Below are positions 1-5,703 of a DNA stretch of 6,851 nt, piece by piece. Numbering within the stretch: the first letter of the stretch is position 1; every line of letters begins with the position of its first letter. The notes beneath the pieces are model-generated. The model saw only the letters and a list, made by a program, of their open reading frames with translations, did no database searches and was not told the origin of the DNA. A program made the translations under genes and the position numbers. Origin of the DNA: CAYURP01 sp964447175. GTDB lineage: Bacteria > Zixibacteria > MSB-5A5 > SM23-73-2. The stretch spans positions 1 to 6,851 of the forward strand of contig CAYURP010000075.1 in assembly GCA_964447175.1 (NCBI GenBank), written 5' to 3'.

Positions 1-705
1 AGGCCTTGATCAAACCACTGACTCCATCAGAAACCATTACCTCTAAGTTCTCACCTTTTAATCCACGCTGCTTCAAATCACTCAAAAACCCCCACCAACA
101 TGACTCAGATTCACTTTGAGCTAACTGAAAACTTAAAAGCTCCTTTGTGCCATCAGATTTAACTCCTAAAGCTACCAATAACACTTTTCTCACCTTAACC
201 GGCCGCCTTAAGGTGATCCATAAACCGTCCAGATATAAAAATTGACAATCATCTCCCAGTGCTCTCCGGTGAAACTGTTGCAGCCCCTGGTCTAACTCCT
301 GGACAATGTTGGATATCGTCTGGGCACTAATATTATCCCCAAATAAACTCTTAAACAGTCGCCTGGTTTTCCTAGTTGAATGTCCCAATAAAAAAGCCTC
401 CAGCAAAACCCGGTCCACCTGACGTTGACGACGTCGATATCCCTCCAATACCTCAGACTCAAATCCTCTATCCACCAATAACTGGTCAATAAATCCCGTA
501 CATAACTCCCATTCCGATATCCCCGACGATCCTCGCTCCGCCCATAACTACCACAGCCAACCTGAACTGACTGATCTAATACCATTGCCCGCTCCAAGCG
601 AAACTTTATAAATCTTTTAACCTCTCCCTGAATATCATTCCAAATTTCCTTGACTCCTAACCAACGATTCCCTAAATTACTCTCTGAGAAATCCATTTCT
701 CTCAT
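1..705 (-). pseudogene. IS256-family (Mutator) DDE transposase, frame-disrupted and partial
   Basis: Two overlapping reverse-strand frames together make an IS256-type transposase. The N-terminal frame starts at ATG 705 (preceded by AGAAGGA with 8 nt spacing; another ATG at 729 has no Shine-Dalgarno sequence) and carries the family signature GYRNGSYVRDLLTSY before drifting into nonsense and stopping near 292. The rest continues in another frame from about 472 to the window edge: EVLEGYRRRQRQVDRVLLEA, GHSTRKTRRLFKSLFGDN, then FLYLDGLW with the probable first catalytic Asp (codon 227-229) and MVSDGVSGL with the probable second (codon 26-28). The catalytic Glu and the C-terminus lie outside. Spacing between RDL and the GYRRR motif is about 31 nt shorter than I recall for intact relatives, and the frame change fits a deletion of 3n+1 bases. 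IS256 elements are not known for programmed frameshifting, so decay or an assembly error is the likely cause. Confidence 0.85.
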
Positions 706-750
706 AGGGCATATCCTTCTTTCTTTCATTTTCTAAATGGATATGCCCTA
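705..750 (-). repeat. 12-bp perfect inverted repeat in the transposase leader
   Basis: TAGGGCATATCC at 705-716 is the exact reverse complement of GGATATGCCCTA at 739-750, with a 22-nt loop. In the minus-strand transcript the loop contains the upstream ATG (729) and part of the AGAAGGA ribosome-binding site that would serve the ATG at 705, while the stem overlaps the first base of that start codon. It could shield the start from read-through transcripts entering the insertion sequence, a known device in several IS families. For this element it is only an inference. Confidence 0.6.
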
Positions 751-774
751 TCTGTTTATCACGTCAAACCAAAT

Positions 775-795
775 TTTACACAAAACAATTTACAC
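775..795. repeat. Candidate IS256-type terminal inverted repeat
   Basis: TTTACAC occurs at 775-781 and again at 789-795, a 14-bp period. Read from the outer end on the minus strand it gives GTGTAAATT, a short spacer and GTGTAAAATT. GTGTAAA-type ends are common in IS256 relatives. The partner repeat lies outside the window, so this is supported only by motif and by position outside the transposase leader. Confidence 0.55.
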
Positions 796-871
796 TATAT
801 TAGCTGGCAATTAAGGATATTTAAGGAGATAATATTAGCGTTCTGCTCCGATTGTTTTTAGAAGAAAAATA

Positions 872-2551
872 TTACTTTATCAGAAGCATCTTTTTAGACT
901 CAACGTAATCTGTAGTTTCCAATCTGTAAAAGTAAATACCAGTTGCCACCATTCTTCCCTTTTGGTCTTTTCCGTCCCAGGTTATAGATTTTTTCCCTTT
1001 GGTCTGAAAATCGTTGACCAGCACCTTGATTTTTCGTCCTAAGACATTGTAGATAGTTAAGTTAACCCAGCTGGATTTTGGTAAATAGTATTCGATTGTA
1101 GTTTGGGGATTGAAGGGATTGGGATAATTTTGCAGAACAACAAAATCACTTATCGAAAACGTTTTAATTTCTTCTGCTATACCCACTAAAGGCTGATACT
1201 CATAAGCTCCCATATCCACCTCAGCTGAGTCATCATCATTTCCGTCCACAATTCTTGGATTTCCGTCCAAATCTGAATCAGGAGCAATGGAGTTATCACC
1301 TGCATCTATGCAGGGAGAGCCTTCCTGCAAATGAAAATCATTCAGAGAATCAACAAATAATGGATCCCTTATAATGTTATAAAAGGAATCACACGGTATT
1401 CCATTTATATTAGTTCCCCAACTGGTATCCCCAACCCCTGCGGGACAGCTATAAGAAGTACCCCAAGCATTGTTCCAAAAATCATTATGGCAGACAACTG
1501 GATGGGTTTCGGGTTCGCAATAAATTCCGTGGCCAGACTGGTTGTTTGAGACGATATTATTGTTTATGAGGGGTGATGAGTGGGTGCAGTAAATTCCACC
1601 ACCATAATAGTTAGCTAAGTTCCTGTTAATAGTGTTGTTACTAACGATAGGTGAGGAATAGTAGGAGCAGGAAACACCACCTCCTGTTTCAGCAGAGTTC
1701 TGGGTTATTATATTGTTGGTGATTGTTGGTGAAGATGTATTACACCAGATCCCTCCACCATCCTTGGTAGAGTTGTAGCTTACCTCATTATTGATAATGA
1801 AAGCCGAGGAGAACCAAAGGCAGGAGATTCCACCACCCTCACTGGCAGAGTTATGTTCTATGTTATTTTTCTTGATGATTGGCCAAGAATTTAACCAGCA
1901 GCAGATTCCTCCACCATACTTGTCTGCAGAATTTTCAATTATGGTATTGTAACTGATGACAGGAGAGGATTCGTGACATGAGATTCCACCACCAGTTTTG
2001 CCCGCAGAGTTTTCAGTTATGACATTGAAGCTGACAATGGACGAGGAGTAGTGGCAGGAGATTCCACCACCGACGAAAGCATTGTTTCCAGTTACAAGAT
2101 TATGCTTAATAACAGGAGAGGATGAGTGACTGTAGATTCCCCCACCTGATCGGTCATCATATTGATAAGGAGTGCCAATGCCGTTTTGTAATGTGAATCC
2201 CTGTATTATAGATGTGGAATCCTCGCCTGAAACGAAAACCACAACACTACCGGTATCAGCTACCCCCAAAACTGAAGTGTCTGCATCTATTATGGTGGAG
2301 TCTATGGTGGTTGTATCATTGTCAAAGACGAAATTACTAGCCACCAAAATTCCTTTTCCGTAAAAGTTTATCCTCTCATAATAATGCCCTCTTGCCACCA
2401 GAACCGTATCGCCATCCACAGCCCCATTGATTCCTCCTTGAATGGTGGATGAATCTGCCGGGACGTGGATTATTTTGGATAAGACTGGAGTATATGCAAA
2501 GATGAAAAACACAACCACTAAGATTAAGCATTTGAAATTACGTAAAAGCAC
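872..2551 (-). CDS. Exported right-handed parallel beta-helix protein with T9SS-type C-terminal sorting domain
   Basis: The 559-residue product begins with a signal peptide (hydrophobic core 9-24, cleavage probably just after residue 25). Residues 27-70 (IIHVPADSSTIQGGINGAVD onward) are the capping start common to DUF1565/NosD-like beta-helix proteins. From about 136 to 345 there are eight to nine rungs of about 26 residues with the pattern GGGI-x-C-x(2-3)-SSP-x-I-x(2)-N-x-I-x(3)-NSA; GGG starts at 136, 161, 187, 213, 239, 265, 290 and 317. Residues 397-452 hold the usual post-helix segment (DPLFVD, HLQEGSPCIDAGD, VDMGAYEY). Residues 475-559 (NYPNPFNPQTTIEYYLP to KKMLLIK) match the Por secretion/T9SS type A sorting domain, also called FlgD-Ig-like, suggesting export and surface attachment. 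The start is GTG with AGGGGA 4 nt upstream. The specific ligand or enzymatic activity is unknown; no polysaccharide-lyase catalytic motif is evident. The gene stands alone. Confidence 0.92.
   Translation of the reverse strand: MLLRNFKCLILVVVFFIFAYTPVLSKIIHVPADSSTIQGGINGAVDGDTVLVARGHYYERINFYGKGILVASNFVFDNDTTTIDSTIIDADTSVLGVADTGSVVVFVSGEDSTSIIQGFTLQNGIGTPYQYDDRSGGGIYSHSSSPVIKHNLVTGNNAFVGGGISCHYSSSIVSFNVITENSAGKTGGGISCHESSPVISYNTIIENSADKYGGGICCWLNSWPIIKKNNIEHNSASEGGGISCLWFSSAFIINNEVSYNSTKDGGGIWCNTSSPTITNNIITQNSAETGGGVSCSYYSSPIVSNNTINRNLANYYGGGIYCTHSSPLINNNIVSNNQSGHGIYCEPETHPVVCHNDFWNNAWGTSYSCPAGVGDTSWGTNINGIPCDSFYNIIRDPLFVDSLNDFHLQEGSPCIDAGDNSIAPDSDLDGNPRIVDGNDDDSAEVDMGAYEYQPLVGIAEEIKTFSISDFVVLQNYPNPFNPQTTIEYYLPKSSWVNLTIYNVLGRKIKVLVNDFQTKGKKSITWDGKDQKGRMVATGIYFYRLETTDYVESKKMLLIK
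1609..2145 (-). repeat. Imperfect tandem repeat (~78 bp) encoding beta-helix rungs
   Basis: The coding strand repeats about every 75-81 bp. On the plus strand it shows as recurring blocks such as gattccaccacc spaced through the stretch. The units encode one rung each of the beta-helix (GGGI-x-C-x-SSP-x-I). Divergence between units is substantial, so this is an old protein repeat rather than a recent expansion. Confidence 0.75.
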
Positions 2552-2555
2552 GATT

Positions 2556-2561
2556 TCCCCT
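2556..2561 (-). promoter_or_regulatory. Ribosome-binding site deciding the GTG start of the beta-helix gene
   Basis: The minus strand reads AGGGGA, then AATC, then GTG at 2551-2549. This places the start directly before a good signal peptide, so GTG is preferred over any later ATG, which would remove the N-terminal signal. Confidence 0.65.
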
Positions 2562-2588
2562 GAACAATCGATCCGACTTTTCTCTATA

Positions 2589-2616
2589 AAGATAAATGTA
2601 GTTTTTGAAGTGTCAA
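2589..2616 (-). promoter_or_regulatory. Possible sigma70-type promoter for the beta-helix gene
   Basis: On the minus strand a perfect -35 hexamer TTGACA (2616-2611) is followed after 16 nt by TATCTT (2594-2589), four of six matches to the -10 consensus. It lies about 40 bp upstream of the GTG start. Preferred promoter sequences for this organism are unknown. Confidence 0.35.
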
Positions 2617-2693
2617 GAGTATTTCTTGAGGTTTAAGAAGAATTTATTTTAAAGTTGGGAGCATTGAAATAGCAGTAATATCTATTATGAATC

Positions 2694-2720
2694 GTAGGCC
2701 AGGCACCCTTGCCTGGCTAC
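2694..2720 (+). repeat. GTAG-footed palindrome A (REP-like)
   Basis: GTAG at 2694-2697 is followed at once by GCCAGGCA, loop CCCT, TGCCTGGC (stem 2698-2705 with 2710-2717) and then TAC. The outer GTA/TAC also pair, with one bulged G. No gene end lies upstream on this strand, so a terminator role is unlikely. It is read as the first member of a dispersed hairpin family. Confidence 0.7.
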
Positions 2721-2727
2721 ACATACA

Positions 2728-2750
2728 GCAGGGCTGGGAGCCCTGCCTAC
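2728..2750 (-). repeat. GTAG-footed palindrome B (REP-like), opposite orientation
   Basis: On the minus strand GTAG (2750-2747) leads directly into GCAGGGCT, loop CCC, AGCCCTGC (8-bp stem over 2746-2728). It is head-to-head with palindrome A after a short spacer, forming an inverted pair like the units of bacterial BIMEs. Confidence 0.7.
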
Positions 2751-2772
2751 GGAGGTGACGGATTTGGTTTTC

Positions 2773-2801
2773 GTAGGTTGGGCACCTTGCCCAATTTTTT
2801 T
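2773..2801 (+). repeat. GTAG-footed palindrome C with a T-run (REP-like or terminator-like)
   Basis: GTAG (2773-2776) and one G precede TTGGGCA, loop CCT, TGCCCAA (2778-2784 with 2788-2794), followed by seven T. In form it is a perfect intrinsic terminator on the plus strand, yet there is no plus-strand gene upstream. It stands between divergent genes, where it could only insulate the membrane-protein gene from upstream transcription. The GTAG foot groups it with palindromes A and B. Confidence 0.6.
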
Positions 2802-2824
2802 CTTTTCAATATTCTCTTTTGCAT

Positions 2825-2870
2825 ATAGAATAATATGTAATAGAATAATATTTGTTCTTTGAATTATTCT
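2825..2870. repeat. AT-rich direct and inverted repeats upstream of the membrane-protein gene
   Basis: ATAGAATAATAT occurs at 2825-2836 and 2840-2851 (15-bp period), and AGAATAAT at 2842-2849 is inverted as ATTATTCT at 2863-2870. The block sits just upstream of the candidate promoter. It could be a regulator site, or simple AT-rich spacer. Confidence 0.4.
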
Positions 2871-2897
2871 TGATTTTCCCTCACATTTTTATTATAT
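2870..2897 (+). promoter_or_regulatory. Possible sigma70-type promoter for the DUF819 gene
   Basis: TTGATT (2870-2875), a 16-nt spacer and TTATAT (2892-2897) resemble -35 and -10 boxes, 36 bp before the ATG. The region is AT-rich, so chance matches are easy. A GAGGG ribosome-binding site follows at 2921-2925, 8 nt before the start codon. Confidence 0.3.
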
Positions 2898-2933
2898 CCA
2901 GATAAATTGTTTTGAGCTTCGAGGGTAATCATA

Positions 2934-4103
2934 ATGAATGAAGCTTTTATTACCAATCCGGTAGGAATTCTGGTTGTTTTGACTGGTGTAACTTCTTTTT
3001 TCTTTTTTCTGGAAAAACAAACCGGATGGAAGCTTTTTAATTACTTCCCGCCCCTTCTCTTTATCTATGCCATTCCTTTGATTATGTCCAATACCGGAGT
3101 TATAGCCACCAAATCAGATGTGTATGGGTGGATGGGAGACGTTATCCTCCCCCTATTTCTGACAATAATGCTTTTGGACGTGGACGTGGGGCGTGCATTC
3201 AAAACTATGGGCAGAGGAATCTTTGTGCTCTTTTTCGGAACTTTAGGAGTGATGATCGGAGCACCTATTGCTTATTTTATAGTCAAATCAGGCTTGGGAC
3301 CGGAAGCCTGGAAGGGATTCGGGGCTCTGGCTGGTAGCTGGATTGGAGGGACCGGAAATATGGCTGCAGTGAGCGAGGGGCTTAAAACCTCAGGCACAGA
3401 TTTCGGATTGGCGGTTCTGGGGGATAATCTGGTATACATTGTCTGGCTTCCCATAATGCTGGGCTCAAAGAACCTGGCTAAATGGTTTCATAAGTTCACC
3501 AAAGTGAGCGATAAGAGGCTGAAACAGATGGAATCGGAAGCTTCGAGTATGACTATGGATAAGGGTAAGATGGAGATGCGACATATCCTATATCTTTTAT
3601 TTTTGGGACTTCTGGTTGCCTGGCTCTCCTCGTACCTGTCCCAGTTTTTGCCCAAGATTCCTCCGGTTTTGACCTCGGGCAGCTGGAGAATTCTGCTGGT
3701 CACGACTTTCGGCATCGGTCTGTCCTTCACACCAGCCAGGAGAATCCCTGGAAGCCATGCTTTAGCCATGGCTTTGGTTTATCTTTTTGTGGCCAATATG
3801 GGAGCCAGGGCTGAGGTGGCAGGATTAGCCCAGCAGGCAGTATGGTTTGTGGGCGGAGCTTTTATCTGGATATTCATTCACGGTGGATTCTGCGTTTTGG
3901 GGGCTAAAATCCTCAAAGTGGACATCCACACTACTGCCATTGCCAGCGCTGCCAATATCGGCGGGGCTGCCTCCGCCCCCATAGTTGCGGCATATCACAA
4001 CGAACTTTTAGTTCCGGCAAGCATTCTGATGGCTTTGATAGGATATGCCATTGGCAATTACTGCGCCTTTGCTACAGCCTGGCTCTGTTATCTGGTAGGA
4101 TAA
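2934..4103 (+). CDS. DUF819 (YjcL-like) polytopic inner-membrane protein
   Basis: The 389-residue product is hydrophobic throughout, with roughly ten to twelve membrane segments (for example 11-26, 36-52, 66-82, 94-116, 155-177, 218-238, 252-266, 274-290, 302-325, 357-385) and one charged cytoplasmic-type loop at about 180-214. Length and motifs fit DUF819 (Pfam PF05684, Bacillus YjcL). GSWIGGTGNMAAV at 134-146 in the first half and ANIGGAASAPIVA at 340-352 in the second half look like equivalent glycine-rich segments, which suggests a two-fold repeated transporter-like fold. The substrate is not known, and the sequence does not reveal it. The start is ATG with GAGGG 8 nt upstream. The gene is monocistronic: divergent from the beta-helix gene and convergent with the fibre-like gene, with a terminator downstream. 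No truncation or frameshift is seen. Confidence 0.92.
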   Translation: MNEAFITNPVGILVVLTGVTSFFFFLEKQTGWKLFNYFPPLLFIYAIPLIMSNTGVIATKSDVYGWMGDVILPLFLTIMLLDVDVGRAFKTMGRGIFVLFFGTLGVMIGAPIAYFIVKSGLGPEAWKGFGALAGSWIGGTGNMAAVSEGLKTSGTDFGLAVLGDNLVYIVWLPIMLGSKNLAKWFHKFTKVSDKRLKQMESEASSMTMDKGKMEMRHILYLLFLGLLVAWLSSYLSQFLPKIPPVLTSGSWRILLVTTFGIGLSFTPARRIPGSHALAMALVYLFVANMGARAEVAGLAQQAVWFVGGAFIWIFIHGGFCVLGAKILKVDIHTTAIASAANIGGAASAPIVAAYHNELLVPASILMALIGYAIGNYCAFATAWLCYLVG

Positions 4104-4240
4104 TCTCCTGAATTATAAATATAAAATCTTTCTCTAATAAATTCAGGGCAAATCCCAGTTGGTTTTTGGTAATTGGTGGTTGGTTGTTAGTGAAAACCAG
4201 AACCTGACTTAAGTCTCCTCCCGCTCTCTTCTCAAAAAAT

Positions 4241-4271
4241 GGGAGCCCACAAGGGGCTCCCTCACTTTTTT
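4241..4271. terminator. Bidirectional intrinsic terminator between convergent genes
   Basis: GGGAGCCC (4241-4248), loop ACAAG, GGGCTCCC (4254-4261) form an 8-bp GC-rich stem. A T6 run (4266-4271) follows on the plus strand, and an A6 run (4234-4239) precedes it, giving T6 after the hairpin on the minus strand. It is placed to end both the membrane-protein gene and any transcript from the minus-strand fibre-like gene. It lacks the GTAG foot of the neighbouring palindromes. Confidence 0.75.
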
Positions 4272-4279
4272 AGGGAGCT

Positions 4280-4301
4280 GTAGTTGCCCAATTTATTGGG
4301 C
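4280..4301 (+). repeat. GTAG-footed palindrome D, ATTTAT-loop subfamily
   Basis: The unit has the form GTAGTT, five bases, ATTTAT, five bases. The arms GCCCA and TGGGC are perfectly complementary, so the hairpin is 4286-4301 with an AT-rich loop. Confidence 0.65.
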
Positions 4302-4304
4302 TTT

Positions 4305-4330
4305 GTTTGGCCGATAAATCGGCAAACTAC
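4305..4330 (-). repeat. GTAG-footed palindrome E, ATTTAT-loop subfamily
   Basis: On the minus strand the unit begins GTAGTT (4330-4325), then TGCCG, ATTTAT, CGGCC. The flanking bases extend the stem (GTTTG with CAAAC, one bulge) to about ten pairs. It faces palindrome D, forming an inverted pair with it. Confidence 0.65.
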
Positions 4331-4358
4331 AAACTCGCTCGATAAATAGAGTAACTAC
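4327..4358 (-). repeat. Palindrome F, degenerate ATTTAT-loop unit
   Basis: On the minus strand GTAGTT (4358-4353) is followed by ACTCT, ATTTAT, CGAGC. Only CTC/GAG clearly pair, so the hairpin is weak, but spacing and constant bases match palindromes D and E exactly. It abuts E at a shared GTAG (4330-4327), as in a head-to-tail array. Confidence 0.55.
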
Positions 4359-4394
4359 AAATCCGTTTAATCTGTTGGGATATATCGAAATGAA

Positions 4395-4422
4395 AGCCCA
4401 CCTTGAGGGCAAGGTGGGCTAC
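4395..4422 (-). repeat. GTAG-footed palindrome G, possible terminator of the fibre-like gene
   Basis: AGCCCACCTT (4395-4404) and AAGGTGGGCT (4411-4420) form a perfect 10-bp stem with a 6-nt loop. On the minus strand GTAG (4422-4419) stands at its 5' foot. It lies 42 bp past the stop codon of the minus-strand gene, and the sequence after it is only moderately T-rich, so it may weaken transcription but is not a classic terminator. Confidence 0.6.
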
Positions 4423-4464
4423 CGAGCTGGTATTTTTTACTTTATACTCTTAACTCTATACTCT

Positions 4465-5490
4465 CTACTTTCCTCTCTCCAATTCAGCTATTCTTTCTTC
4501 CAGTTGGAAAATATATAAGGTCTGCTCCTCGGTCTTCTCCAGCATCTGAATCAAAAGCTCATCCATCTTGAAGCCTTTGTTTTTCTTGACATCCTCGGCT
4601 GAGATCACATCAGGCAGGCTCTTGTTCTCAAAAACATATTTCTTCAACTGATCAAGGGACATCAGCTGGTAATCGGGCTCGAACACATAATCCGGATGAG
4701 TATAGTTAACTCCGCCTTTCTTAACATTATAAGATCCGGCAACATTTATATCTCCGTCAACATCCAGCTTATAAGCTGGGTAAGCCACACCGATACCGAT
4801 GTTGCCATTATTTTGAATCACCATTTCTGGAGTCCAGTCTGATCCTGTGTGAAATTTGATAGCTCTGAGATTAGAGTCGTCGTAGCTTTTTATATGTAAT
4901 CCAGATGCATCGTTGTGAAAATAACTGGTGCTCCCAGATCCTTTAATTTTCAGTGCCACGCCCACTGCCATACCTGTTATTACTAATTTTCCATCAGGAG
5001 CTGCCGTGCCGATACCGACATTGCCAGTCAGGCGGTAGATGTTAATACCTGCAGTGTCCGGAGTCCAATCACCATCACTTGCCGCTGCCTGGGCATAATC
5101 TGAAGTATCCGCATATTCTGCTTTGTAAGCATAGCCTACACTAACAATAGCTTTTCGCGGGGTCATTTCGGAATCATTTCCTGCTTTGACTCCCAGATAT
5201 CTTGTTTCACCTGTAAAAACAGAATCCGGAATGGGAGTCACACTTCCTAAAAGAACACTAAAAATACCTTTTTCCACTACCACTGAAGATTGAGTCTCGC
5301 TCCACAAGGAATCTGTGCCAATACTGTCCGTGTAGATGGTAAAGGTCATCGATATTGTGGTGTCAATGAGTGTTCCTTGAGGCGTGGTTATCTTACCATG
5401 ATAGTTGATCATCTGGGGCACCTCTGCCAAAGCTGCTGAGACCAGCAATAGACAGAGGCAAATAGCTGTTAAGAAATATTTGAAGGACAT
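4465..5490 (-). CDS. Exported fibre-like protein with NxGIGT repeats and C-terminal coiled coil
   Basis: The 341-residue product has a signal peptide (1-22, cleavage probably at ALA-EVP). Residues 23-128 match an exported N-terminal domain frequent in uncultured FCB-type bacteria: INYHGKITTPQGT, then SLWSETQ, GIFSVLLGSVTPIP, YLGVKAGND and EMTPRKAIVSVGYAYKA. Two copies of a DWTP...GNxGIGxxxPxxKL unit follow (141-173 and 218-246), the repeat of phage tail-fibre-like and bacterial fibre proteins. Residues 264-341 (HPDYVFEPDYQLMSLDQLKK, NKSLPDV, then MDELLIQMLEKTEEQ and LEERIAELE) resemble the C-terminal region of tail-fibre-domain proteins of Bacteroidetes, ending in a trimeric-type coiled coil. 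An extracellular fibre or adhesin is inferred. There are no phage genes around it. The start is ATG with a perfect AGGAGG 4 nt upstream. Confidence 0.9.
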   Translation of the reverse strand: MSFKYFLTAICLCLLLVSAALAEVPQMINYHGKITTPQGTLIDTTISMTFTIYTDSIGTDSLWSETQSSVVVEKGIFSVLLGSVTPIPDSVFTGETRYLGVKAGNDSEMTPRKAIVSVGYAYKAEYADTSDYAQAAASDGDWTPDTAGINIYRLTGNVGIGTAAPDGKLVITGMAVGVALKIKGSGSTSYFHNDASGLHIKSYDDSNLRAIKFHTGSDWTPEMVIQNNGNIGIGVAYPAYKLDVDGDINVAGSYNVKKGGVNYTHPDYVFEPDYQLMSLDQLKKYVFENKSLPDVISAEDVKKNKGFKMDELLIQMLEKTEEQTLYIFQLEERIAELERGK

Positions 5491-5494
5491 AATT

Positions 5495-5500
5495 CCTCCT
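5495..5500 (-). promoter_or_regulatory. Strong Shine-Dalgarno for the fibre-like gene
   Basis: The minus strand reads AGGAGG-AATT-ATG, fixing the start at 5490. It is the strongest ribosome-binding site in the window. Confidence 0.8.
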
Positions 5501-5576
5501 CTGATGGTTTATTTGAAACTTCATTTAAATTATCTTTTTTCTCCCGCCCAGAAGCATCTTGCATTTCTAAGTTATT

Positions 5577-5605
5577 AAATTAATGCTTAAAGTTTAAGAT
5601 GTCAA
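5577..5605 (-). promoter_or_regulatory. Possible sigma70-type promoter for the fibre-like gene
   Basis: On the minus strand a perfect TTGACA (5605-5600) is followed after 17 nt by TAATTT (5582-5577), a weak -10 match. The beta-helix gene also has a perfect TTGACA upstream. The transcript would carry a leader of about 80 nt. The rest of 5491-5703 shows no gene. Confidence 0.35.
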
Positions 5606-5703
5606 GTTGATTTTGATTCAAAAGTAGACCACGGCAGGAGGAAATAAATAAAAAAGGTGTGTGATAATCTCAAAGATTTTTGATAAATGAATAATACTTA
5701 TTC

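Larger units (their letters stand above)
1..795 (-). mobile_element. IS256/Mutator-family insertion sequence, one end, truncated by window edge
   Basis: The stretch holds a reverse-strand IS256-type transposase reading frame, a short leader and a candidate terminal inverted repeat at 775-795, where the motif GTGTAAA occurs twice at a 14-bp period when read on the minus strand. Elements of this family typically end in GTGT-rich inverted repeats of about 20-40 bp, so I place the outer boundary near 795, 76 bp from the stop codon of the beta-helix gene. The other end and any 8-9 bp target duplication lie outside the window, so the boundary is inferred from one side only. The transposase is damaged, so this copy is probably unable to move by itself. 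Confidence 0.8.

Noticed and set aside
1609..2145. Regular repeats as a CRISPR array
   Set aside because: The repeats are imperfect, in coding frame, and encode beta-helix rungs with no unique spacers between identical repeats.
2172..2636. Two short plus-strand open frames (2172-2363 and 2442-2636)
   Set aside because: They lie mainly on the opposite strand of the well-supported beta-helix gene, and have low-complexity Thr/Ser/Val composition, no ribosome-binding site and no recognisable domain.
3128..3769. Short open frames inside the membrane-protein gene (3128-3337 plus; 3272-3454 and 3488-3769 minus)
   Set aside because: All are overlapped by the DUF819 coding frame, which is supported by motifs and length. 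None shows a plausible product.
4280..4422. Integron attC sites
   Set aside because: The palindromes are short and lack the RYYYAAC/GTTRRRY core sites. No cassette-like gene or integrase is present.
4465..5490. Prophage tail-fibre gene
   Set aside because: The product has a signal peptide and an exported N-terminal domain, and the neighbours are not phage genes. The tail-fibre-like repeats occur widely in chromosomal surface proteins.
5635..5690. Possible tiny plus-strand gene after GGAGG near 5637, or a terminator from the AATCT/AGATT hairpin at 5666-5678
   Set aside because: The nearest start gives fewer than ten codons, and the stem is only five mostly A-T pairs with the T-run some 10 nt away. 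Neither is convincing.
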